From contig CAUYUJ010019259.1 in NCBI GenBank assembly GCA_963575745.1, positions 489,589 to 553,588 on the forward strand: a stretch of 64,000 nucleotides of DNA. Reading direction: 5' to 3'. The notes beneath the pieces are model-generated. The model worked only from the letters and a program-made list of their open reading frames with translations. It did not search any database and was not told the DNA's origin. A program made the translations under genes and the position numbers. Shown here piece after piece: positions 9,365 through 18,885 of the stretch (the stretch's first letter is position 1; every line of letters starts with the position of its first letter). Origin of the DNA: Prorocentrum cordatum. Taxonomy: Eukaryota > Sar > Dinophyceae > Prorocentrales > Prorocentraceae.

Positions 9365-10494
9365 ATGGATGGATTGACCATGCCTGCGTCTGTGGACGCT
9401 TCTCTCGAGTGTTGGGCCGTGCGCAATCATCATGCGCTTCTGGGAGAGATTCTTGACATCATGCTTATCCGCCGCGCTATAGACAAACAAAGTTTGGTTC
9501 CTCTGGATGCCATTTGGATGAAAGATACCGTTCTCCAGATCCCAGATATCCACTTTGTCTTTCCCACGGATTCTGCGCGGAAGTCCTACGAGGCAAAGCC
9601 CGTTTTGACGAAGGGCGACATAGCATCCACCATGCAGCTCAATTACGAAATCACTGATCGTTGTTCTGTGAAAATGGCAGAGGCGATGCAGCACGCGACC
9701 AAGTACAATAGATCCCTCTGGGCATACATCTTTGCGCGTTGCTCCGGTCGCAAGTTCGTTGAGTGGGCCAGCAGATCTGGCCTGAAAGGGGCGACGGTGA
9801 GGGAGATTTTGGGGCGGGCTTGGGATGAATTGGATGATCCGGCAGATATGTTCTCTAGTAGATTTCAACCACAGTCCGTGTATCGTGAACTGATCAAACA
9901 GCAAACGAAACATGAGTTCTTGGACAGCCTCCCGGACCCAAAAAGTACAGCGTGGATTTGCTCCCGAGGCGCTTGAGGCTGAAGGGCGGACAGAATAAGT
10001 GGCGCAGTAAGAGAGCAGTGATGAAGGACATCAGGGGTCTCAAAGGGAACGGCCCGTTCCTCGCCGAGCATATGTGGCGCATTTACAACGGCTTCCAGAC
10101 CTCCAGCCTGCCGGACGATTCGTCTTACGCGGACACAGGGAGCGGCGCCCGGAGCTTCTTATTGGTTTGGGCTGATCTACCACAGAGGTTTGGCATCAAT
10201 GCAACTTCCCAGAGCGCGTGCGGCACTTTCAACAGGTATCTCCAGCGATTCATTGGGGAGCTCGAAGACATGCTGATTCGGCGCACCGCCAGGGCGCAGT
10301 CGGAGGAAGGGAGACACTGGTACACCGTCCTCCAGTCTGAGCTGTTGTCGGCCCCAGAGGCCGTCCAGTTCCTGTGCTGCGAGGGGATCAAGATCCTCCG
10401 CTTCTTGGTCACGCGAGACCCAAGGTACCTCAGGAGCAGCGCGGCCCCGCCGGACGACGTCGCCGAAAACGGGGCGAGCGAGCAGGAGGATTAG
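9365..10494 (+). CDS. Uncharacterised protein, ~376 residues, needs a -1 frame change
   Basis: The ATG at 9365 lies after an SL relic. The first frame runs to the stop at 9974-9976. The second is read continuously from the overlap to 10494. At 9937-9943 the bases C CCA AAA form an X XXY YYZ heptamer in the correct phase. A -1 slip there joins SLPDPK to KYSVDLLPRRLRLK and gives about 376 residues. A one-base homopolymer error in the run of five As at 9940-9944 would look the same. Visible features: a His/Leu-rich N-terminus, a central basic stretch (RLRLKGGQNKWRSKRAVMKD), and a conserved-looking FLLVWADLPQRFGI segment. No known domain is recognised. The gene sits between a GGA tract upstream and a TCC tract downstream. 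Confidence 0.65.
9937..9943 (+). promoter_or_regulatory. Candidate -1 ribosomal frameshift heptamer CCCAAAA
   Basis: The heptamer matches X XXY YYZ in the zero frame of the upstream ORF (codons GAC CCA AAA AGT), 31 nt before that frame's stop. The GC-rich sequence after it (about 9950-9975) could form structure but no clear pseudoknot was identified. An indel or sequencing error is an equally good explanation. Confidence 0.35.
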
Positions 10495-10514
10495 ACCGCG
10501 TGCAACTCCTGATT

Positions 10515-10812
10515 TTCCCTCTCTTCTCCTCCTCCTCCTCCACCTCCTCCTCCTGCTGCTCCTCCCCCTCTTCCTCCTCCTCCTGCTCCTCCTCCTCCTC
10601 CTCCTCCTCCTCCTCCTCCTGCTCCTCCTCCTCCCTCCTCCTACTGCTCCTCCTCCTCCTCCTCCCCTCCTCCTCCTCCTCCTCCTCCTCCTCCTCCTCC
10701 TCCTCCTCTCCTCCTCCTCCTCCTCCTCTTCCTCCTCCTCCTCTTGCTCCTCCTCCTCTTCCTCCTCCTACTGCTCCTCCTCCTCCTCCTCCTCCTCCTC
10801 CTCCTCCTTCTC
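10515..10812. repeat. TCC microsatellite (~300 bp)
   Basis: Nearly uninterrupted CCT/TCC with occasional CTG and TTC interruptions, starting 20 nt after the stop at 10494. It is the reverse-complement composition of the GGA tract at 8650-9005 on the other side of the gene. Confidence 0.92.
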
Positions 10813-11029
10813 ATCCGCGGGCCCAGGCTTCGCCGTGGGCGCGCGGCAGGAGGATTGGACCATGGCCCAAAGGGCACGTGGTGATGCACGGCCCTTTTGC
10901 TATTATCCTGCGCCGCCGGCTGGCCAGCGTGTCGGGCGGCTTGTACGCCACACCCTCGTGTCGCGCAGCGGCGCTGGCAGAAATCCTCTCGCAGGGATCG
11001 TCGTCGTCGGCCGCCGCCCGAGGGCGGCC

Positions 11030-11470
11030 CGAGCGGGCGCCAAGACGGCCCGAGCGGGCGCCAAGACGGCCCATGAGGCTCCCAAGACGGCGCCAAGAGG
11101 GCCCCAGGAAACCCAAACAGGAGCCCGAGAGGCCCAAAGAGGTCCCCAAGAGGCAGCAAAGAGGCCCCCAGAGGCCCCCAAGAGGCACCCGATAGGCGCA
11201 AAGTGGATTCCATGAGGCCCCAGAGAGGCCCCAAGAGGCACCCCAGAGGCTCCAAGAGGCCCCTCAGGGCCTTGAGGGGGCCAGGGCGCCCTGACCGGCA
11301 CCCTGGGCCCCCATGCGGTTGCGGCTCCGGCCGGATGTGTGACGGAATGGCGAGAGCAAGGTGCCGGTCAGGGCGCCTCTGGGCCCCTACGGGCCCGGAG
11401 GGGCTTCAGAGGGCCTCTCGGGGCCTCTTGGGGGTCTCTTGGGGCCTCTTTGGGTGCTCCTGGGGCTTCG
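11030..11470. repeat. Degenerate ~10-bp repeat, GAGGCCCCAA type
   Basis: Words such as GAGGCCCCAAGAGG, CCCAAGAGGC and CGCCAAGACGGCCC recur every 10-12 bases. From about 11390 they switch to the opposite strand (GGGGCCTCTTGGGGGTCTC). The same family fills the introns and spacers of the array after 32 kb. Confidence 0.85.
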
Positions 11471-11471
11471 C

Positions 11472-11491
11472 GACAACAACAGCAACATCGA

Positions 11492-11522
<31 letters not shown>

Positions 11523-11835
11523 GGCAACAACAACAGCGACACCAACAGCAGTAACAGCAACAGCAACAGCAACAACAACAGCAGCAGCAACAACAATAAC
11601 AACAGAACCGACGAAGACTTGAACAGCAGCAATAACGACAACAATAACAGAAACAACAACAACAACAACAACAACAACGATAACGACAACGACAACAACA
11701 ACAACGGCACCACCACCAACAACAACAACAACGATGCAAAAACAGAAACAACAGCAACAACACCAATAACAACGACGACATGAGCAACGAAAACAACAAT
11801 AACCAACAGCAACAACAACAATTGTAATAATAAAT
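11472..11835. repeat. AAC/CAG trinucleotide microsatellite
   Basis: Long run of CAA, AAC and CAG triplets with AAT and GAC interruptions. It ends 14 nt before the SL relic at 11849. The frames encode only Asn, Thr, Gln or Leu runs and are not genes. Confidence 0.92.
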
Positions 11836-11848
11836 AAGGAGCAGCCAG

Positions 11849-11869
11849 CCGTTGCGGTTTTGGCTCAAG
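11849..11869 (+). other. Spliced-leader relic upstream of the 11929 gene
   Basis: CCGTTGCGGTTTTGGCTCAAG matches the leader at 18 of 21 positions, with its 3' part TTTTGGCTCAAG intact. It lies 59 nt before the ATG at 11929, directly after the AAC microsatellite. Confidence 0.75.
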
Positions 11870-11928
11870 CGAGGCGCTTCAGTGCGAAAGTTCAGTGCGT
11901 AGCCCGTGCGCCGGGCAGCTTCTTGGCC

Positions 11929-14652
11929 ATGTCGGCCATGACGAGCGAGGCGGTGCAGGCGGCTCTGCAATCAGGGAGCACTCCTGGGACGAGGGAGCGC
12001 AACAAGGCAGAGGATGCCATCGTTGCCTGGCGCGATGAAGGCAAGGTCGAGGGCAACACCGAGGACCTCGCGCGCTTGTACTTGGCGCTGAAGCCTTTGG
12101 CGGCCGCGGAGAACAGGAAAGTCACCCCGAACATGATGAAGAGTTGGTACGGCGAGATCAAGAAGGAAGTGGCCGTGATGCGTTGGGTCTTCATTCAGAC
12201 CAAAGAGAAGCTTCCTGTCTTCCCGCCGAAGCTCGAGAAGGAGTGGCTGCTGCGGCCAGACGAGGTGGCGGATCTGCCCTCCCACTTCGACCCCGAGGAG
12301 GTGTGGATCATCGACGACGGGTGCCCGCGCCCAGCCTTGGGCGCAGGCGTCTTGCACGTGCAAGTGCGGGTGGTGAAGACGCAGAAGGCGCCCGCGAAAG
12401 GGTCGCCGGCGCCGGCGATCATGGGCGCCGTTTCGCCAGCGTCCGAGATGCCGGCTGCCATGGCGTCGGCTTCGTCGGCCCCAGCAGGCGCCCCCGGCGC
12501 GCCCCCCCCGGGAGCCGGACCCGCGGGCCAGCAGGCGCCGAAGCCCGCGGCGAGGCGGGTCCTTGAGAAGCGCGAGTCCTTGACGGATGAACAAGCCGCA
12601 GAGCAGCTCGCGCAGGGCATCGAAGAGGATTGCAAGAATCAGCGCGTCTCTTCGAAGAACAAGGACCTGACGAGCACCGTGGAGGTTCGTTTCCGCATGT
12701 GGCTGAGTCACTTGAAGACCCTCCGGGCCCGCGAGCAGGGCAAGACGGTGGAAGAGTTCGTGGAGTCCTTGGACCAGTACAACAAGGAATTCCCGTCCTT
12801 CGTGGTGAAGTGCTTGTTATTGACGGAGTGCTGGCCTCAGATAGAGCCCGTCGCTTCGCAGCTGAAAGACTTGGGCGCGGAGTTCCCGTCTTTGCTCCCT
12901 CGACTGGGCAAGGCCATCGTTGCGATGTGCGAGCAGGGCTACGACCTCAACTTGGCAACTTTTGAGATTGATGGCCTGGCGCTCTCACGGATGCCGACGC
13001 TAGTGCATTCCCCCTTCGTCGAGTCCTACACCGCCGCCAAGCAAGCCCACCGCGTGAAGATGCTGACGGACGAGAACTCTGGCATGACCCCCGCCGCCAA
13101 GAAAGACATGGTAGAGGAGGTGTTGGAGTTGTCAGCGTCTCTTCGGCCCGAGCACTTGCGACTTCTGAAGTTCGCCCAGACCTTCATGGCGCTGAATGGA
13201 AAGGCCTTGGGATTTTGGTTACTCGAAGAGACGGGCCGGTTCGACCTGCTCGGCGAATGGGATGCCGACAGCGAGTTCATGAAGGTGAAGCCGTTCGCAG
13301 ACGCCAAGAGCAAGTGGCGCGACGCGCCAGCCGGAGAGTTCATGTCTGCAGCCGACGTCATCATCAAACACGACCTGGTGGAGTCCGTGAAGTCCCCCGT
13401 TGCGAAGGCCGTCATCGTGGACCTCGTCTCCTTGCAGGCGGCGGAGAACTCGTGCTCGCCCGGGAGCGCGTGGGCCACGTTCGGTCGCAAGCTCTTCGAG
13501 GACGTCGCGGCGTCCCGCCTGGGCTTGAAGCGCCCCGGCGTGGAGCTGTCGACCGCTGCCGACATGCCGGAGGGTTTCCCCGAGTCCTGCCAGGCGGAGC
13601 TGCGCGACGTCATCCTCGGGTTGGCGAAGAAGGCCACCCCGGAGCTGCGCGACTACATCTTGGGCTTGGCGAAGAATGCGGCCGAGGCGCCCGCTCAGGT
13701 TGCCAAGGGGCCCGCTAAGGTCGGGGCTGGACAGAACCCTCAACAGTGACACGTCGATTGGTGAATTGTCCGTTTTCGGTTCTCGAGAGGGCGCCGTGGC
13801 CGTTATTTTCCAGGTTTGCGCCCTCCAGGTCTAGGCCTCAGGTCGTTTTCACTAAACCACGTTTTACTAAAGGGGGGTCTGTCCATCCCCGATAAGGCGG
13901 CCGAGGTCAAGAAGGAGCTCGCCGACGGCGCGACCGCCCTGGGCCAGCCGGGCCAGGCGGCTCAGGGGCCCGCTGAGGCGGGCGAGGTGACGACGGAGAC
14001 CGCTCCCGCAGAGCCGCAGGGCGCTCCGGAAGCCGCGTCTGAGGGCGACGGGAGTGCCGAGGTCGCCGAGGCCATGGCCCTCGCCGCCTACGAGAGCCAC
14101 AAGAAGCTCCCGCTAGGCACGGCGACGCTCGACCAGGTCGCAAGCTCGAGCGCCGGGGTCGCGACCGCCACGGGTCAGCCGGGCCAGGCGGCGACCGCGG
14201 CCGGTGGCTCTGACCTTGCGGCGACGCCTGACGCCGCGCCGCCGCCGCCGCAGGCGGCGGCGGCGGCAGCGGCGCAGCAGGCGACGGCACCCTTCAAGGC
14301 GGGCGATAAAGTCCGCACCATCGCCATCAAGGAAAAGGAGAAATGGAACGACCAGCAGGCTACGGCGCTCAGGATGGTCGGTTGGGAGGGCAAGAAGTAC
14401 TCGGTCATGATGGAGTCGGGGCCCCAGAAAGGAAAGAAGCGGGATTACGAGAGCAGGTTCCTGAAGCCGTGGGAGGCCTCGGCGGAGAAGACCCTGGTCG
14501 CGCCGGCGGGGCAGTCGCCGGCCCCCTCGCCGGCCGATGACGAGGCGGCCAGGGCAGCGAAGAAGCAGCGCTCGATGGAGCTCACGAGGCGCTTGTTCGG
14601 GAAGCTCCCGGAGGCGCGAGGGGCCGTCGGCTTCAGACTGCCGCGAGCTTGA
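11929..14652 (+). CDS. Uncharacterised protein, 848 residues if the 13720-13896 intron is spliced
   Basis: I chose the ATG at 11929, the first after the SL relic. Exon 1 (11929-13719, 597 codons) and exon 2 (13897-14652) join in frame with phase 0 when a 177-nt intron with AAG|GTCGGG donor and GATAAG|GCG acceptor is removed. Unspliced, translation would stop at 13747 inside the inserted element. The N-terminal half is helical and followed by a Pro/Ala linker (about residues 165-210). A tandem E/ELRDxILGLAK repeat lies near residues 558-590. Exon 2 is Ala/Pro/Gly-rich with QPGQAA repeats and a compact segment at residues 730-789 (FKAGDKVRTIAIKEKEKW to YESRFLKPW) that looks like a small beta-barrel (KOW/Tudor-like). 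No enzyme motif is recognised and function is unknown. Confidence 0.7.
13721..13892 (+). mobile_element. Introner-like TIR element forming an intron
   Basis: The 172-bp insert begins TCGGGGCTGGACAGA and ends TCTGTCCATCCCCGA, inverted repeats matching at 14 of 15 positions. It is bounded by a perfect 5-bp duplication TAAGG at 13716-13720 and 13893-13897. The donor GT is formed by the last G of the left TAAGG plus the first T of the element. The acceptor AG is inside the right TAAGG. Excision therefore restores one copy of the target, the expected mechanism for introners. A diverged copy is at 17130-17300. The interior, about 140 bp, has no open frame, so the element is non-autonomous. Confidence 0.85.
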
Positions 14653-15160
14653 CTTCCCACGCGTGCCGTCGCGATGGGGGGCGCTTCTCTTTTTCGTGGC
14701 GAGCCCGCGGACTCGCCTCGCTGCCGCCCAGGCCCAGCGCGCGCGATGCACTCGCGCGGTCTCTCTTGACGCGGGCCTCTCTGGCACAAAAAAACAGATT
14801 GGCCAGCCGGCCAATCCTTGCCCTTCCTCCCCCTCCCCCTCGCTCTCCCTCCCCCTGCCCCCCTCCTCCCCCTCGCCCTTCCTACGCAGGGGCCTCGCTT
14901 AACCACGGGGGGGCACAAGGGGCCTCCAAGAGCTCGGGGGGGCTTTGCGCAATTTAGGGAAGAGAAGCTGAGGAGAGCTTCGAGGAGCTCAGCGGACCTT
15001 AGCACGCCTAGGCGAGCCGAGCGGGGCTTAGCGGAGCGTAGCGTAGCGGAGCATAGATGAGCTTAGAGGAGCGTTGATGGGGCTTAGAGTAGCTTATTAT
15101 GGAGAGCCCAGAGGAGCTCTGGCAGAGCTTAGCGGAGCTTAGACTGGCTGGGGAAGACGC
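14653..15160. repeat. Pyrimidine tract and 10-bp GCTTAGCGGA repeats
   Basis: After the stop, 14815-14885 is a C/T-rich tract. From about 14945 to 15155, words like GCTTAGCGGAGC, GAGCTTAGAGGA and AGCGGAGCATAG recur with roughly 10-bp spacing. No gene is seen. Confidence 0.65.
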
Positions 15161-15189
15161 GGAGGAGGCGCCGTCGTCGCTGCTGTTGC

Positions 15190-15335
15190 GTCGGCGATGC
15201 CCGGCGATGGCCGGTAATGGCCGTCGATAGGGTTGTCGTTGTCGAGTCCGTGGTTCCATGGGATAACACTCAAGGAGGAGGAGGAGAAAGAGGAGGAGGA
15301 GGAGGAGGAGGATGGAGGGAGTGGAGGATGGAGGG
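15190..15335. repeat. GGCCGGTAATGG motif plus GGA microsatellite
   Basis: CCCGGCGATGGCCGGTAATG (15199-15218) is followed by a (GGA)n tract at about 15273-15330. This is the third occurrence of this pairing in the window. Confidence 0.75.
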
Positions 15336-15431
15336 GGGCGGGATTGGGCAAGCTCAGTCGGAAGGCGAATCACACCCTTTATGAAAACATACCCCATCCA
15401 GAGTAGGCAGGTAAACCCTCCTAGCCTTTCG

Positions 15432-15557
15432 TAGGGGAACGAAGATTGACATAGACATAAAACATTGGAGGACCGCGCGGATTTCTCGGATCGGCGCTGG
15501 ACCCCCCTGGCGCGCGGAGCGCCGAGTTTTTGCGTCTATGTTATTTTTCGTTCCCCT
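15432..15557. mobile_element. Small TIR element, GGGGAACGAA family
   Basis: The 126-bp segment begins TAGGGGAACGAA, with ACATAGAC a few bases further in, and ends GTCTATGTTATTTTTCGTTCCCCTA, so the termini are inverted. The interior contains GACCGCGCGGATTTCTCGG and ATCGGCGCTGG. The same terminal type and core occur in the element at 25210-25395. No coding capacity. Confidence 0.65.
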
Positions 15558-15760
15558 ATTTCGTGGCACGGAGGACGCGCTCACCAGTCTTGGATCCCAA
15601 GCGATGGACCTGGCTGGCGTCTCTCCGAGTGTACTTACGGGAGGCTCTCATGCCGTCTCACCGTTGGAGCGGCCCCAGCGCGGCGCCCAGACTCGGCTGA
15701 CATCGAACGGTCCGCTCTGCTGGGACGCCGCGATCGGTGAAGGTTGCACCATCTGTTGGT

Positions 15761-15945
15761 AGTCCCCAAACGTGGCGGTGAGTCGCGGGCGATTTGATGT
15801 CACCACCCGGTTTGGGGACTCATGTGGTTTTTGTTCGAGGGTGTCCCGAACGCTGGTGTGTTCAGGAATTACAGAGCCCAGCGGTGACCCCGTGTCCCAA
15901 AACCCGGCGGTGACTTTTTGGGGATGCCAGGTCACCGCCTGGTAT
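15761..15945. repeat. Two short foldback sequences sharing GGCGGTGA
   Basis: AGTCCCCAAACGTGGCGGTGA at 15761-15781 pairs with TCACCACCCGGTTTGGGGAC ending at 15820, with an 18-base loop. A second hairpin pairs CCGGCGGTGAC (about 15904) with GTCACCGCC (about 15931-15939). Confidence 0.65.
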
Positions 15946-16064
15946 CTCACGACCTGGTGTTGGGGGCTCCCAAATCTGCGCGGTTTCAGAAATAGCCAAC
16001 GCCGAAGTCGTCACGACACGAGCTCGCCGTTGAGTCTTTGCACAGTGTGTCGGTGGCAGTTCCC

Positions 16065-16347
16065 CCGACATGCAGCTTACTCAACAAGGGTCGCGGCGCT
16101 GCAGGTACTGAGCAGGGTTGCGGCCCGGGGCAACGAGGTTGCCGTCCACGCTGTCTGCAGCAGCCTCGACGACCAGGACGTGTTCGTGAGGCTCGAGGCA
16201 CTGGAGGTGCTGCCCAAGCTGGCGCGGAGCAGCGACGAGCGTGTGGCGGCCAAGGTGCGGCTCAAGCTGGCAGACAGGGACCGTCAGGTGCGCGACGCGG
16301 CGAAGGCTGCGCTGGGCTCCCTGGGCGGCCCAGACGCCGACGGGTAG
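16065..16347 (+). pseudogene. HEAT-repeat protein fragment (second copy)
   Basis: After a possible acceptor CCCCGACATGCAG the frame reads TRVAALQVLSRVAARGNEVA, then VCSSLDDQDVFVRLEALEVL, then VRLKLADRDRQVRDAAKAAL. These are three HEAT/PBS-type helical pairs with the D-x-D-x-x-V-R turn. The frame stops at 16345-16347, soon after the last helix, so this may be a terminal exon. The other such fragment, at 2941-3330, also follows CATGCAG. No upstream exon could be identified, so exon and pseudogene fragment remain equally possible. Confidence 0.5.
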
Positions 16348-16714
16348 CCTGCAGTTGAGGAGCCTGTCGGACGGCTGCCCAAGGCCAGGATCAGAAACTG
16401 CATATTCTGTCATTTTTAATACATGTTCCGCGTGCGGATCATGTATTGCAAATGCGGGGATGTAGTATTGGAAACAACGATGAGTTCATGCATACATGTA
16501 CTCATAAAGATCATGTATTAAACATCCTATATATTTAAATTTCCTATGTGTTAAAAACTGCCCTGTACACGAAGTTTTGCCAGGTTCGCTCGGATTTGCT
16601 GCATCGATGCTTGCCCCCCCTATTCCCCTGACGGCGCCCCCGTCGCCGGCCCTGGCGGCGCGTTCCTCGCGCCCGGGGAGCCGAGCCCAGAAATCCGCGC
16701 GGGCCCAGGGCTCG
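16348..16714. other. AT-richer spacer
   Basis: Mostly A/T-rich at 16390-16560 with repeated CATGTATT words, unlike the surrounding high-GC DNA. No gene, RNA or inverted repeat is recognised. Confidence 0.4.
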
Positions 16715-16925
16715 TTTCGATTCCTCCGATTCGATTCGACTCGATTTCAATGGATTCCGATCCCGATTCGAGTCGACATCGGATTCCGAGGCGTGATCCG
16801 ACTTCTCAATGGGAGGCCTAATGTCCTAGCCTTCTGATGTCTACCGATTCGAGTTTTGCCGACTCGGCTGCCGACCCCCGCCGATCCGATTCGTTTTGAT
16901 CACCGCTTCGACGTCTCGAGTCGAC
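16715..16925. repeat. Degenerate CCGATTCGA repeats
   Basis: Variants of TCCGATTCGA and GATTCGAGTCGAC recur throughout. Open frames that cross this and the following GC-rich DNA on both strands have no recognisable domain. Confidence 0.6.
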
Positions 16926-17129
16926 TCCGGGCTCTCCTGCGGCGGACCTCCGGAGGCGTGCATGCGTTCTCCCGCAGCGTGCCGAGCTTCTGCCCAGGGC
17001 GTCGGGCTCGCAGAGAGCCGCAGCTGCGGGCAGGGGCGGGCTCCGACCTGTGCGCGGCCGGCGCGCGGCGACGGCGTCGGCGGCGCGGCGGCTGGCGCGC
17101 CGTGGCCCGCCCGCCGCGAGCCGAGTTTG

Positions 17130-17300
17130 TCGGGGGTGGACAGACCTCCTACCCTGACACGTCGATTAAGGAATTGGCCGTTCTCGGTTCGCGAGAGGGC
17201 GTCGCGGCTGGCATTTTTGCGGGTCCAGGTCCGTCGGTTTCGGTCCCAGGCCGTTTTCGCTAAGGGGAGGTTTACTAAGGGGAGGTTTGTCCAGCGCCGA
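17130..17300 (+). mobile_element. Second copy of the introner-like TIR element
   Basis: Starts TCGGGGGTGGACAGA and ends TTTGTCCAGCGCCGA. Internally it shares GACACGTCGATT, GAATTG/GGCCGTT, GAGAGGGCG and ACTAAGGGGAGG with the element at 13721-13892. GAGTT flanks it on both sides (17123-17127 and 17299-17303), partly overlapping the ends. A GT (17129) and an AG (17301) occupy intron-compatible positions, but no gene is recognised around it. Confidence 0.75.
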
Positions 17301-18885
17301 GTTGGGCGTGGCGGAGGCTGCGGGGAAGTGCGGCGTCGAGCGGGCTCTCCGGGGAGCGGCGAGCCGGAGCGGAAGACGCAGCCCGGGAGCTGGAGCGAGT
17401 CGGGCAAGGAAGTCTGCCAGGTCGACGCAGCGCGCGGCTCGACGGTTTTGCCATGACCTTCGATCGCAGTGCATGGCCGCCAGATGAGTACAACGAGCAC
17501 AGGGCAGGCAGGCAGGATGGCGGCCTGCTCGCGCAGGGCTTGCAGTTGAGGGCGGCGCGCTCGAGGTGAGCTTCTCAGCTGCCTTTGGGAGACTGCTGAG
17601 TTGGAGCTCGGCGTCTGTGGTCTGCTGATATGACGAAGTCTCCTTTCGAGACTTGGCAATGCGTCATCGAAGGATTGGGCATCCATTAGCCAGCGGAGTT
17701 CCTGAAGAACGTGATTGAGCGCTGGATTGTTGCCATTCCAAAAGCACCCAGTGGCCACCAACGCAGAATCGCATGAGGGTAGCCATCATTGTTACTGGCT
17801 GCGAAATTGCACAGTGATCCTTACTGTGCAATTTGTGCTGTACCATTCGCATTTTCAGCCTGACTGAGCTGGGCTCGGGCATCAGCAGGGCGCCACTCCG
17901 CAGAGGCGGACGACGGCTGATTAATTCGAGGGCTCTGCTTGGAGCACGAGAAAAACTCCTTGCTGCCGCGTTGCGTGATATTTTGTGACTTGTTCCTGCG
18001 TGCGGCTGCAGGGTCGCCTGGCGGGGGCGGCGCCAGCGACGGGACGAAGGTTCCGAGGATTGGCCTCACAGGTTTCGATATTGGCTGGGGGGGCCAGAGA
18101 TTGGCGCGCGCTTGTGTTTTGCATGATCCGGAGATTGAGTCAGCGGTTCTTCATCATTCGCTGGCGATTCGGTCGGGGTTCCAAAGGAGGAAATGGGTTC
18201 TTGCAAAGGACCTGAAGGGTTCATGGGGAAGTGTTTGGGGAACTCATGCGGGTTCAGAGCAATTCTCAGATCAATGACCTTTCTCGCTGTTCCGTGGCGT
18301 CTAACCGCAGAGGGTCTTAATGATACCCCCCCCCCTAAGCTTTCGGCGGGGAATAGAAACTCGTCCCTCCTCCTCCTCCTTCCCCTCCCTCCTCCTTCCT
18401 TTCTCGGCGGTGGCGGTGGTGTGTCGGAAAGGAGGAGGAGGAGGCCGCCAAGTGTTGAGCGATGGGATTTGTGAGCCATTCTCATGATCTCTCATGCATC
18501 CGCCGACGAGAATAATTAATTTCCAACTGTTGCCGGGGTCCCAATCCGTCAATAAGCCGGCGGACAAATTATTCAATTTCTCATTATTGCCCAGGGGTTC
18601 ATCAAAGACCCTTTGGGGTCATCGTGTTTTCATTCTGAACCGGGACCACCTGGGCCACCTTCAGTGATAGGCCCGGCGCCGATCCAAGAATTTTCTTTCG
18701 AATATTTCTGTCCATGCTGCTTCTCTCGACCGAGCAGGAGGAGGAGGACAGCGCTTCCCCGACGGTTCCCGCCAGACCCCGAGGCCCTGCGGCGGAGCCA
18801 CTGCTCTGCAGGGGCCTCCGCGGGCCTCAGTCGGTCCTCGGGCGCGGCGTGGCTGTGCCGAGTCCTTTCGCACAAAGACACACAC
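17301..18885. other. Spacer without supported genes
   Basis: The left part is very GC-rich; around 17600-18300 composition is more balanced. Frames up to 306 codons exist on the minus strand (16841-17761), but they cross the introner and show no domain. A short TCC tract with a GGA counterpart lies at 18361-18445. Confidence 0.4.

Noticed and set aside
16841-17761. Minus-strand frame of 306 codons
   Set aside because: High GC gives long open antisense frames; it crosses a mobile element and has no domain.
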